Below, piece by piece: positions 1 through 8,590 of a stretch of 8,590 nucleotides of DNA. Within the stretch, counting starts at the first letter, position 1. The number at the start of each line of letters is the position of its first letter. This DNA comes from Nonomuraea sp. (lineage in GTDB: Bacteria; Actinomycetota; Actinomycetes; Streptosporangiales; Streptosporangiaceae): assembly GCA_013362835.1 (NCBI GenBank), contig JABFVJ010000025.1, positions 1-8,590 on the forward strand, read 5' to 3'. Both the position numbers and the translations under genes were made by a program. The notes under the pieces are model-generated. The model was not told where the DNA came from and searched no databases. It saw nothing but the letters and a program-made list of their open reading frames with translations.

Positions 1-422
1 CCCGGCGCGGCCGACCCAGGGCAGAGCGCGCCGTACGGCTCCAGCTCCTCCAGCGCGTCGTGCGGCATCTGGGACACCCACTCCTGCCACACCTCGGTCA
101 TGAACCCCTCGGCGGTGAAGTGGCCGATCAGGCTCGGGTCGTCGGGCACGATCTGCCCGATCGCCCACGGCTGGGCCGACTCGTCCAGCAGCACCGGCCA
201 CAGGCCGCTGTGCCCGTGCCAGACCCGCATCAGCGACCAGTCCTCCCCGGTCGCGGGGTCGTCGCTCATCCAGAACGCCGGCCGGGACGCCTCGCCCTGC
301 CGGCCGTAGGCGGGGTCGGGCCAGACCACGTCGCCCGGCGGCAGACCCGGCGGCAGCCTGCGCCCTCTGCCGCCGTCGGCGAACAGCTGGCACAGCTCTC
401 GTGGCAGCTGGTGATCGTCCAT
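1..422 (-). CDS. DUF4253-like protein, N-terminal part (runs off left edge)
   Basis: An open frame of 140 codons reads leftwards from an ATG at 422-420 to the window edge without a stop, so the C-terminus is missing. The visible protein begins MDDHQLPRELCQLFADG, then LPPGLPPGDVVWPD at about residues 24-37, PAFWMSDDP at about 48-56, HSGLWPVLLDES at about 71-82 and PWAIGQIVPDD further on. The pattern of an LPPG segment, a (L/F)W(I/M)SDEP-like segment and then SGLWPLLL-like is what I recall from actinobacterial DUF4253 proteins, whose function is unknown. It is soluble, Trp-rich and acidic, with no signal peptide or membrane segment. A short AGGG lies about 4 nt before the ATG. It is divergent from the HAD gene at 529. 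The coding call is firm because composition and reading frame are clean; the family name is recognition by eye, moderately sure. Confidence 0.72.
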   Translation of the reverse strand, partial: MDDHQLPRELCQLFADGGRGRRLPPGLPPGDVVWPDPAYGRQGEASRPAFWMSDDPATGEDWSLMRVWHGHSGLWPVLLDESAQPWAIGQIVPDDPSLIGHFTAEGFMTEVWQEWVSQMPHDALEELEPYGALCPGSAAP

Positions 423-426
423 GCCC

Positions 427-463
427 TACCATTCCGATACCGAATCCTGTCTCGGAGATGGTA
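427..463. promoter_or_regulatory. Imperfect inverted repeat between divergent genes
   Basis: TACCAT-TCCGA at 427-437 is mirrored by TCGGA-G-ATGGTA at 452-463: 11 paired bases with one bulged G at 457 and a 14-nt loop. It begins 5 bp from the start codon of the DUF4253-like gene (minus) and ends 65 bp before the HAD start (plus). The arm end TACCAT also fits the actinobacterial -10 pattern TAnnnT on both strands, at 427-432 plus and 463-458 minus. The element could therefore be an operator, a pair of divergent -10 boxes, or a hairpin in a transcript. No good -35 is visible at the expected distance on either strand, so the role is undecided. Confidence 0.4.
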
Positions 464-528
464 GTGCCGCCGGTCGCCCGGGGGCTTTCCGCTGCCTGCG
501 AAACCTTCCCGGCCCACTTCGCTGCACA

Positions 529-1116
529 ATGGGGGCTGTGATCCCCTTCGACGCCGTTCTCACCGATCTCGATGGCGTGCTCCGCCTCTTCGACGACTCC
601 GCCCAGGCCGACATCGAGGCCCGCTACGGCCTGCCGCTCATGGCCACGGCCTTCGCCCCCGAGCTCATCATGCCCGCCACGCTCGGCCGGATGACCGAGC
701 GCGAGTGGCTCGAAGCCGTCGCGGTCGCCCTCGGCGGCGACGAGCGCGCGCGGCAGGCGGTGGCCGAGTTCGGCGAGGTGTCGTTCCGGGTGGACGAGGA
801 GGTCAGGGCGCTGCTGGCCAAGGCGCAGCAGCACGTCCCGGTGATCATCGTGACCAACGCCATGGACACCGTCGAGGAGCACCTCGACCGGCTGGGGCTC
901 ACCTACTTCGCCGACGACCTGGTCAGCAGCGCGCGGGTCGGCGTCGCCAAGCCCGACCCGCGCATCTACGAGATCGCCGCCGAACGCGCCGGGGCCGACC
1001 CGGCCCGCTGCCTGTTCATCGACGACCGGCTGCCGAACGTCGAGGCCGCGCGGGCCCTCGGCATGACCGGCGTCCACTACCGCACGATCGACGACCTCAC
1101 GGCTGTCCTCGGCTAG
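529..1116 (+). CDS. HAD-superfamily hydrolase (phosphatase-like)
   Basis: A 195-residue soluble protein with the haloacid dehalogenase-like hydrolase motifs in order. Motif I is TDLDGVL with the nucleophile Asp13 and acid Asp15. Motif II is VTNA with Thr109, motif III is the Lys141-Pro142 pair in GVAKPDP, and motif IV is FIDDRLPNVEAA with Asp165/Asp166. The helical stretch between motif I and motif II (about 20-100) is a C1-type cap, as in subfamily IA phosphatases. Such enzymes usually cleave small phosphomonoesters in the cytoplasm; the substrate cannot be read from sequence. The frame is open back to an ATG at 421, but that would add 36 residues unlike the family. ATG 529 or GTG 538 places motif I near the N-terminus, as usual. 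GTG 538 lies 7 nt after CACAAT (525-530), a possible -10 for a leaderless mRNA. Its TAG stop overlaps the stop of the convergent tenA. Confidence 0.92.
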   Translation: MGAVIPFDAVLTDLDGVLRLFDDSAQADIEARYGLPLMATAFAPELIMPATLGRMTEREWLEAVAVALGGDERARQAVAEFGEVSFRVDEEVRALLAKAQQHVPVIIVTNAMDTVEEHLDRLGLTYFADDLVSSARVGVAKPDPRIYEIAAERAGADPARCLFIDDRLPNVEAARALGMTGVHYRTIDDLTAVLG

Positions 1117-1748
1117 CCGATCGCCATGTCGAAGAAGGCCCGTTCCAGCTCGACCGCCCGCCGGAAGACGCCGAGCACCCGTTCCCGGCGCTCCTCGTCC
1201 ATCCCGGCGGCCAGGCGGTCGAGCTCGCCGCGCAGGAAGGCCACCCAGGCGCGGAACTCGGCGCCTTCGTGCAGCTCGATCCACTCCCGGTGGACGAAAC
1301 TGTCAGGCTGCGGCTGCGCGGCCCGCGAGGCCCATCCCAGGTAGCTCCACTCGGCCACGCACAGCACCGCGACGATCAGCGCGTAGTCCTGTCCCGCGCG
1401 CACCTCGTCCATGAGATCTCTGAACGCGGCCGTCACGGGCTCGGCGGGCGCGTCCGTCCGCCCGCCGAGCGCCTCCAGCGCCCGGTGGAAGTACGTCTTC
1501 TCCTCGGTCGTCGCCACCTGCCCGAGGAACCTCCCGTACGGGACCCGCGCCTCGAACGTGTCCGCGCTCGCCACGGCCGCGCCGAGCAGCGCGGTGAAGG
1601 AGTCGACGAACTGGAAGTCCTGCTCCAGGTAGCGGCGCATGTCCGCGGTGCCCGTCGTGATCGCCATGGCGAACGGATGGGTCACCACCGCGGTCCACTC
1701 GGGCTCGCACCGCCGCCGGAGCCATTCGCTGAAGGTTTGCTCAGTCAC
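1113..1748 (-). CDS. tenA: TenA family protein (thiaminase II-like, Cys-less type)
   Basis: A 211-residue all-helical protein of the TenA/PqqC superfamily. TenA enzymes hydrolyse aminopyrimidine breakdown products of thiamine (or thiamine itself) for salvage of the pyrimidine HMP. Visible landmarks are YLEQDFQFVDSF at 40-51, with Asp44 at the position of the substrate-binding Asp44 of Bacillus subtilis TenA, VAEWSYLGWA at 131-140, and the C-terminal ExxFFD with Glu202. Aligning W134/Y136 with the CxWxY-type motif of classical TenA puts Ala132 where the catalytic Cys should be, with Glu133 beside it. Cys130 is out of register. That is the TenA_E pattern (Glu replacing Cys chemistry). Phe47 replaces a Tyr that stacks on substrate in TenA. 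The GTG start at 1748-1746 has no upstream alternative and no good ribosome site, but a fitting leaderless -10. It shares CTAG (1113-1116) with the convergent HAD gene. The family is certain; the exact substrate is not. Confidence 0.88.
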   Translation of the reverse strand: MTEQTFSEWLRRRCEPEWTAVVTHPFAMAITTGTADMRRYLEQDFQFVDSFTALLGAAVASADTFEARVPYGRFLGQVATTEEKTYFHRALEALGGRTDAPAEPVTAAFRDLMDEVRAGQDYALIVAVLCVAEWSYLGWASRAAQPQPDSFVHREWIELHEGAEFRAWVAFLRGELDRLAAGMDEERRERVLGVFRRAVELERAFFDMAIG

Positions 1749-1755
1749 CCCGGCG

Positions 1756-1761
1756 ACTCTA
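1756..1761 (-). promoter_or_regulatory. Leaderless-type -10 element of tenA
   Basis: On the minus strand TAGAGT (1761-1756) matches the actinobacterial -10 consensus TAGRRT/TAnnnT and ends 7 nt before the GTG start codon. That is the spacing expected if transcription begins at the start codon itself. The absence of a Shine-Dalgarno sequence before the GTG agrees. There is no convincing -35 hexamer 17-19 nt upstream, so this is a moderate call. Confidence 0.45.
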
Positions 1762-1784
1762 GATGACCCTCTGGAAGAGGTTGT

Positions 1785-1820
1785 GTTTCCGGCGCGGCTC
1801 GCGCCGGCCGCGCCGGAAAC
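1785..1820 (-). terminator. Perfect 14-bp hairpin after the TIGR03118-family gene
   Basis: GTTTCCGGCGCGGC at 1785-1798 and GCCGCGCCGGAAAC at 1807-1820 are exact reverse complements around an 8-nt loop. It starts 13 bp past the stop codon of the minus-strand gene at 1834-2961, and 36 bp before the tenA start. The stem is extremely GC-rich and is followed on the minus strand by ACAACCTCTTCC, not a U-run. It is thus an actinobacterial hairpin terminator without a U tail. It should insulate tenA from read-through. A DNA-binding site is a less likely alternative. Confidence 0.75.
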
Positions 1821-1833
1821 GCTCGGTGGCCGG

Positions 1834-2961
1834 TCAGTAGCCGCCGCTGCCGCCGTACGGCGACTTCGGGGCGTTTCCGTGACCGGTGTGCGTGGGCGTC
1901 GGCGTGCTCGCGGGGGCGGCCGAGGAGGTCGGCTTGGTGCCGGTCGGCGCGATCATCCCGATCAGGCCGTGCTTGGCGCCCTCGATGCCCGCGGAGAACC
2001 ACAGCGTGTTCGTCCCGCCGGTCGCCGCCGTGCCCGGTTCGAGGTCCCACAGCCCTGGGAGCACGACCGGCCTGCCGTTGGAGGTACGCAGCGCGCCCAG
2101 GTGGCGGTTGCGCTTGTAGGCGTGCACGGTGCCGTCGCCGAAGTTGCCGACCAGCAGCGCGCCGGCGTACTGGCCCCAGCCGCGCGGCGCGGCGGTCATC
2201 GCCCACGGGGCGTTGAGTCCGACCCGGGAGATGCGGCCGGTCAGCCGCCCCTCGGCGTTGAAACGGCTCACGAAGCCCTTGCCGGAGCCGAAGACGGGCT
2301 TGCCGGTGGCCTGGTCACGCAGCGCGTACGACACCCAGACGCTGCCGTTGACGACGGCCACGTTGTAGGCGTTGTAGCCGGCGGGGACCGAGGAGTCCAT
2401 GAACTGCCAGCGGGCCAGGCGGATGCGCCTGAAGTTCTCGTCGAAGGCGTGGACGCGGCCGTGCGCGAAGTCGGTGGCCAGCAGGAAGTCGCCGTCGTCG
2501 GTGCGGACCAGCTCAAGGCCCTTGTAGTCGGCGCCGCGCGTGAACGCCCCGATGATCGCGTTGGCCGGGTCGGCCTCGGCGTTCCAGCCGGTGATCGCGC
2601 CGCTCGGGCTGCAGAAGATGAACGTGGCCGGCTTGCCCTTCACGGTGAAGCCCTCGCCCGGGTTGAACACCTGGCCGGTCGGGGAACCACCCGGGATCCA
2701 CACCTCGGTCCGCTCCTTCTTTCCGGTGCCGGAGTAGACGGTGGCCGTGCCGGTGCCGGTGTTGGAGACCCACAGTGTCTTGCCCATGGCCAGGCCCCAC
2801 GGGTTGACGACCTTGGGGTCGGTGACCGGGGCTTTGCCCTTGATGTCCGACACAAGGTTGATGACGTCGAACCGGGTCCTGGTGGTCGCGTGTGCGGGGG
2901 TGGTGAGAGTCGCTCCCAGAACGACCGCAACAGCGCAGAGTGAAATGATGCGGAACCGCAT
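1834..2961 (-). CDS. Secreted TIGR03118-family protein of unknown function
   Basis: A 375-residue protein with a Sec-type signal peptide: MRFR, a hydrophobic core at about 5-21, and AHA|T cleavage after Ala25. There is no lipobox, so it is probably released or wall-associated. The mature part starts with VINLVSDIKG and TDPKVVNPWG (47-56), followed by LWVSNTGTGTATVY (63-76). This is the N-terminal signature I associate with the TIGR03118 family, uncharacterised secreted proteins that look like beta-propellers. Repeating strand motifs further on, such as DFLLATDFAHGRVHAFD, GFVSRFNAEGRL and ALLVGNFGDGTVHAY, support a propeller of NHL/SMP-30-like blades. Residues 341-375 form a Pro/Thr/Ser then Gly/Tyr-rich low-complexity tail, without LPXTG or a membrane anchor. 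A strong AGGAGG precedes the ATG and a hairpin terminator follows the stop, so it is a single-gene unit. It is divergent from ppgK. Substrate or binding partner unknown. Confidence 0.9.
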   Translation of the reverse strand: MRFRIISLCAVAVVLGATLTTPAHATTRTRFDVINLVSDIKGKAPVTDPKVVNPWGLAMGKTLWVSNTGTGTATVYSGTGKKERTEVWIPGGSPTGQVFNPGEGFTVKGKPATFIFCSPSGAITGWNAEADPANAIIGAFTRGADYKGLELVRTDDGDFLLATDFAHGRVHAFDENFRRIRLARWQFMDSSVPAGYNAYNVAVVNGSVWVSYALRDQATGKPVFGSGKGFVSRFNAEGRLTGRISRVGLNAPWAMTAAPRGWGQYAGALLVGNFGDGTVHAYKRNRHLGALRTSNGRPVVLPGLWDLEPGTAATGGTNTLWFSAGIEGAKHGLIGMIAPTGTKPTSSAAPASTPTPTHTGHGNAPKSPYGGSGGY

Positions 2962-2966
2962 CCGTG

Positions 2967-2972
2967 CCTCCT
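2967..2972 (-). promoter_or_regulatory. Strong ribosome binding site of the TIGR03118-family gene
   Basis: AGGAGG on the minus strand lies 5 nt before the ATG at 2961-2959. It is one of the best Shine-Dalgarno matches in the window and fixes this start. It contrasts with the leaderless look of tenA and hrpA. Confidence 0.85.
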
Positions 2973-3070
2973 AGTTAGCGCTTGTGACGCGAGATACGCG
3001 GAGGGCGATGGGCGGGTTCAGCCGGGCCCGAAATATCGGTAGGCGAGTTTTCCCGTCCGCGTCGGGGGAG
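2973..3070. promoter_or_regulatory. Divergent intergenic region, secreted protein gene / ppgK
   Basis: This gap must hold the promoters of two genes reading apart. I cannot find a good -35/-10 pair on either strand. Visible features are TTGTGAC at 2982-2988, the palindrome CGGGCCCG at 3023-3030, and CCGA-AATA-TCGG at 3028-3039, which contains the AT-rich heptamer AAATATC (3031-3037) found again upstream of hrpA. A short TTTT run is at 3048-3051. Promoter function is inferred from gene layout only. Confidence 0.4.
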
Positions 3071-3076
3071 AAGGAG
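3071..3076 (+). promoter_or_regulatory. Ribosome binding site of ppgK
   Basis: AAGGAG lies 4 nt before the ATG at 3081, within a purine-rich stretch (3065-3078). It supports ATG 3081 as the start, which also places the first phosphate-binding motif at residues 5-15, as in the family. Confidence 0.75.
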
Positions 3077-3080
3077 AGTC

Positions 3081-3800
3081 ATGAACGTGTTGGGCATCGA
3101 CATCGGCGGCTCGGGGATCAAGGGCGCCCCGGTCGACACCGAGACCGGCGAGCTCGTCCAGGAGCGGCTGCGCATCGCCACGCCCCAGCCGGCCAAACCC
3201 GGCGGCGTGGCCGAGGTGGTGAGCGAGATCGTCAAGCATTTCGCCTGGGACGGCCCGGTCGGCGTCACCTTCCCCGGCGTGGTCGTCGACGGCGTCGTGC
3301 TGACGGCGGCCAACGTGCACCACTCGTGGATCGGCGTCGACGCCTCGGAGCTGTTCGGCGGCGCGACGGTGATCAACGACGCCGACGCGGCGGGCATCGC
3401 GGAGATGACCTTCGGCACGGGCCGGGGCAGGCGCGGGACCGTGCTGATCCTGACCTTCGGCACCGGCATCGGCAGCGCGCTGTTCGCCGACGGCACCCTC
3501 GTGCGCAACACCGAGCTCGGCCACCTTCAGCTGCGCGGCAAGGACGCCGAGGAGCGCGCCTCGGCCCGCGCCCGCGAGGACCACGACCTGAGCTGGGAGA
3601 AGTGGGCCGAGCGGGTGGAGGAGTACCTGCGGCACGTGGAGATGTTGTTCTCGCCGGCCCTGATCGTGATCGGCGGGGGCGTGAGCAAGAAGGCCGACAA
3701 GTTCCTGCCGCACGTCAACATCGACACCCCCGTGGTGCCCGCCGGCCTGCAGAACGAGGCCGGCATCATCGGCGCCGCCCGCCACGCCGCCACGGGCTGA
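3081..3800 (+). CDS. ppgK: Polyphosphate glucokinase (ROK family)
   Basis: A 239-residue cytoplasmic sugar kinase that makes glucose 6-phosphate using inorganic polyphosphate (often ATP too), feeding glucose into glycolysis. ROK/actin-ATPase motifs appear in order. The N-terminal phosphate loop is [11 protein letters not shown] (5-15). TFPGVV (63-68) follows, then [11 protein letters not shown] (98-108) with the likely catalytic base Asp100. Next are [11 protein letters not shown] (124-134), ELGH (145-148) and the C-terminal adenosine-side motif [15 protein letters not shown] (194-208). The FGTGRGRRG segment and the [12 protein letters not shown] helix (172-183) are typical of PpgK rather than of general ROK glucokinases. 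The zinc-binding CxCGxxGC motif of ROK repressors and bacterial glucokinases is absent, as expected. The length is slightly short of the usual 250-270. It converges on the marR gene, with only 2 nt between the stops and no hairpin. Identity is secure. Confidence 0.96.
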   Translation: MNVLGIDIGGSGIKGAPVDTETGELVQERLRIATPQPAKPGGVAEVVSEIVKHFAWDGPVGVTFPGVVVDGVVLTAANVHHSWIGVDASELFGGATVINDADAAGIAEMTFGTGRGRRGTVLILTFGTGIGSALFADGTLVRNTELGHLQLRGKDAEERASARAREDHDLSWEKWAERVEEYLRHVEMLFSPALIVIGGGVSKKADKFLPHVNIDTPVVPAGLQNEAGIIGAARHAATG

Positions 3801-3802
3801 CC

Positions 3803-4261
3803 TCAGCCCTCGGCGTCCTCCGGCCGAGGTGTGCCCGACAGGTTGCCGATCATCTCCTCCAGCTGGCCCAGGAGCACCTCCGCCTGCGCGGGTTCGAGCG
3901 AGCCCGTCATCCGGCTCTGGATCACCAGGACGTCCGCCCGCGCGGCCAGCAGCCTGGCCGAGCCCTCCTCGGTCAGGCGGGTGGGCAGGGCCCGTCCCGA
4001 GGGCGCCTTGGCCGGCCGTTCCACCAGGCCCGCGTCCTGGAGGTTGCGCAGCACGACGTTCATCGACTGCCGTGTCACGAACGCCCCTCGGGCCAGCTCG
4101 GCGTTCGACAGGCCGGGCCGCTGGGCCAGGAGCTCCATGCAGGCGTACTGGGGCGTGGTGAGGCCGTGGGCCCGCAACGCCTCGTCCATGGCCGCCCGTA
4201 GCACGGCGGCGACTCTCTTGAGCTGGTACCCGACCCATGTGCCGAGTTCGTCTTGCGCCAT
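3803..4261 (-). CDS. MarR-family transcriptional regulator
   Basis: A 152-residue winged-helix repressor of the MarR family. Helices at 6-32 and 104-142 would form the dimer interface. The DNA-binding core runs from LTTPQYACMELLAQRPG (34-50) through the helix-turn-helix NAELARGAFVTRQSMNVVLRNL (53-74), with recognition helix around 63-73. The wing RPAKAPSGRALPTRLTEEG (82-100) follows. Cys41 is the only cysteine and could be a redox-sensitive residue, but it is not in the OhrR position. Family members usually bind a phenolic or aromatic ligand and then release DNA. The start codon ATG (4261-4259) lies inside the first operator-like palindrome and lacks a Shine-Dalgarno sequence. The gene is divergent from the VOC gene across a 62-bp gap holding two operator copies, so it probably represses both itself and that gene. 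The ligand is unknown. Confidence 0.94.
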   Translation of the reverse strand: MAQDELGTWVGYQLKRVAAVLRAAMDEALRAHGLTTPQYACMELLAQRPGLSNAELARGAFVTRQSMNVVLRNLQDAGLVERPAKAPSGRALPTRLTEEGSARLLAARADVLVIQSRMTGSLEPAQAEVLLGQLEEMIGNLSGTPRPEDAEG

Positions 4262-4282
4262 GTCAGTAGTCTGACATATGCT
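4253..4282 (+). promoter_or_regulatory. Probable promoter of the VOC gene
   Basis: TTGCGC (4253-4258), an 18-bp spacer, then TATGCT (4277-4282), which matches TAnnnT. This would start transcription around 4289. The first palindrome fills the spacer exactly and the second covers the start site, an arrangement suited to repression. The -35 is only half conserved and lies inside the marR coding sequence. Confidence 0.45.
4260..4277. promoter_or_regulatory. Operator 1, perfect palindrome, probable MarR site
   Basis: ATGTCAG-TAGT-CTGACAT is a perfect inverted repeat with 7-bp arms and a 4-bp centre. It overlaps the marR start codon (4259-4261). Size and symmetry fit a MarR dimer. Repression of the VOC promoter and autorepression of marR are inferred from position. 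Confidence 0.72.
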
Positions 4283-4288
4283 TCTTCA

Positions 4289-4304
4289 TGTCAAAGTCCT
4301 GACA
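4289..4304. promoter_or_regulatory. Operator 2, second MarR-site copy
   Basis: TGTCA-AAGTCC-TGACA repeats the outer half-sites of operator 1 with the same 6-bp inner spacing and a similar centre. The centre-to-centre distance is 28 bp. On the minus strand the left half reads TTGACA, a perfect -35 hexamer that could drive marR, although no matching -10 is clear. Binding here would thus block both directions. Confidence 0.65.
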
Positions 4305-4312
4305 CGGAAAAC

Positions 4313-4318
4313 GAGGAG
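4313..4318 (+). promoter_or_regulatory. Ribosome binding site of the VOC gene
   Basis: GAGGAG sits 5 nt before the ATG at 4324, fixing that start. Confidence 0.75.
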
Positions 4319-4323
4319 CAGAC

Positions 4324-4683
4324 ATGGCCGTCACCGGAGTCGACTTCGTCGCCCTTCAGGTTCGCGACCTCGACCAGGCCGCCGAGTTCTACGAGACGCG
4401 GCTCGGGCTGCGCCGTGACCCCGCCGGTCCGCCGCACGCCGTCGTGTTCGACACCAAGCCCATCCCCTTCGCCGTGCGCGAACCGCTGCCCGGCCTCGAC
4501 CTGCCCGCCCGTCCCGGCGTCGGCGTGGCGCTGTGGCTGAAGGCCGACGACGCCCAGGGCCTGCACGACGAGCTGAGCGCGGCCGGCGTCCCGATCGTGG
4601 CCCCGCCCGTCGACGGCCCCTTCGGCCGTACGTTCTCCTTCGCCGACCCCGACGGCTACGTGGTCACGATCCACGACCGCTGA
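4324..4683 (+). CDS. VOC-fold protein (glyoxalase/bleomycin-resistance type)
   Basis: A 119-residue single-domain protein of the vicinal oxygen chelate superfamily, made of two beta-alpha-beta-beta-beta units. The first unit is VDFVALQVRDLDQAAEFYETRLGL (6-29), the second starts near VGVALWLKADDAQGLHDEL (66-84), and the end is RTFSFADPDGYVVTI (102-116). Family members either bind metal and transform small molecules or sequester drugs. In typical metal-binding VOC proteins a His follows the first strand (as in DHVAL) and a Glu follows DPDGN. Here these positions are Phe8 and Thr115, so the usual metal site seems absent, pointing to a binding or resistance role rather than a glyoxalase I. It sits behind a divergent MarR repressor with operators, which suggests induction by a toxic small molecule. 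It was probably named a glyoxalase in databases, but the substrate is unknown. Confidence 0.92.
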   Translation: MAVTGVDFVALQVRDLDQAAEFYETRLGLRRDPAGPPHAVVFDTKPIPFAVREPLPGLDLPARPGVGVALWLKADDAQGLHDELSAAGVPIVAPPVDGPFGRTFSFADPDGYVVTIHDR

Positions 4684-4769
4684 GATATTGGGATGCGCGA
4701 GGCGGGCCCCGTGAGGCAGCATGGGCCGTTGGCTCCGGGGCCGCGGGGCTCAAATATCCTGATAGCAGT
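4684..4769 (+). promoter_or_regulatory. Upstream region of hrpA with leaderless-type -10
   Basis: TATCCT (4755-4760) fits the -10 pattern TAnnnT and ends 9 nt before the hrpA ATG at 4770. There is no purine-rich ribosome site, so a leaderless or near-leaderless mRNA is likely. The best -35 candidate is TTGGCT (4729-4734), but its 20-bp spacing is long. GATATT at 4684-4689 and AATATC at 4753-4758 are inverted copies at the two ends of this gap. A 7-bp pairing of 4705-4711 with 4736-4742 has a loop too large for a good terminator, so none is called after the VOC gene. Confidence 0.4.

Positions 4770-8590
<3,821 letters not shown>

Noticed and set aside
421..528. N-terminal extension of the HAD gene to ATG 421
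   Set aside because: The extra 36 residues do not resemble the family, include the inverted repeat, and would overlap the start codon of the divergent gene. No ribosome site precedes it.
1113..1748. Reading tenA as a transcriptional activator of proteases
   Set aside because: That name is historical. The protein has no DNA-binding motif and has the helical TenA enzyme fold signature.
1639..2943. Plus-strand open frame across the TIGR03118-family gene
   Set aside because: It is repetitive Arg/Gly/Ala/Val-rich sequence with no domain, opposite a gene with a signal peptide, strong ribosome site and family motifs.
3018..4238. Long minus-strand frame across ppgK and part of marR
   Set aside because: It is a shadow frame of low-complexity sequence. 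It conflicts with two well-supported genes and starts inside marR in another frame.
4705..4742. Possible terminator between the VOC gene and hrpA
   Set aside because: Only 7 bp pair, around a 24-nt loop with no U-run. In such GC-rich DNA this is expected by chance.

Overview
The window is very GC-rich, and third codon positions are almost always G or C. It shows GTG as well as ATG starts, several genes without a clear Shine-Dalgarno sequence, and a polyphosphate glucokinase. Together these point to a high-GC actinobacterium. The protein flavour resembles Streptosporangiales such as Nonomuraea or Streptosporangium, but the exact family is inferred by eye. It reads as ordinary chromosome: no transposase, integrase, phage gene, tRNA, rRNA or CRISPR array was seen.

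Layout from left to right. (1) Positions 1-422, minus strand: the N-terminal part of a DUF4253-type protein running off the left edge. (2) 423-528: a divergent intergenic region with a long imperfect inverted repeat. (3) 529-1116, plus: a HAD-superfamily hydrolase. It converges on (4) 1113-1748, minus: a TenA-family (thiaminase II-like) protein of the type lacking the catalytic cysteine. The two stop codons share one CTAG. (5) 1749-1833: a leaderless-type -10 element for tenA, next to a perfect 14-bp hairpin that should terminate the gene upstream. (6) 1834-2961, minus: a secreted protein of the uncharacterised TIGR03118 family, divergent from (7) 3081-3800, plus: ppgK, polyphosphate glucokinase. 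(8) 3803-4261, minus: a MarR-family repressor, convergent with ppgK with 2 nt between stops and divergent from (9) 4324-4683, plus: a small VOC (glyoxalase/bleomycin-resistance fold) protein. Two tandem copies of TGTCA-N6-TGACA lie in the 62-bp gap between them and look like the operators of the MarR protein. (10) 4770-8590, plus: hrpA, a DEAH-box RNA helicase with its large C-terminal domain, lacking only the last few residues at the right edge.

The genes are mostly single transcription units in alternating orientation. The clearest functional unit is the marR-VOC pair with its operators, a self-regulated stress or drug-response module. The other recognisable metabolic roles are glucose phosphorylation from polyphosphate (ppgK) and possible thiamine-pyrimidine salvage (tenA). 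HrpA is RNA housekeeping. I did not find a convincing new multi-gene system. The most interesting leftovers are the tandem operators, a recurring AT-rich heptamer AAATATC in this GC-rich DNA, the Cys-less TenA facing a HAD phosphatase, and the secreted family of unknown function.
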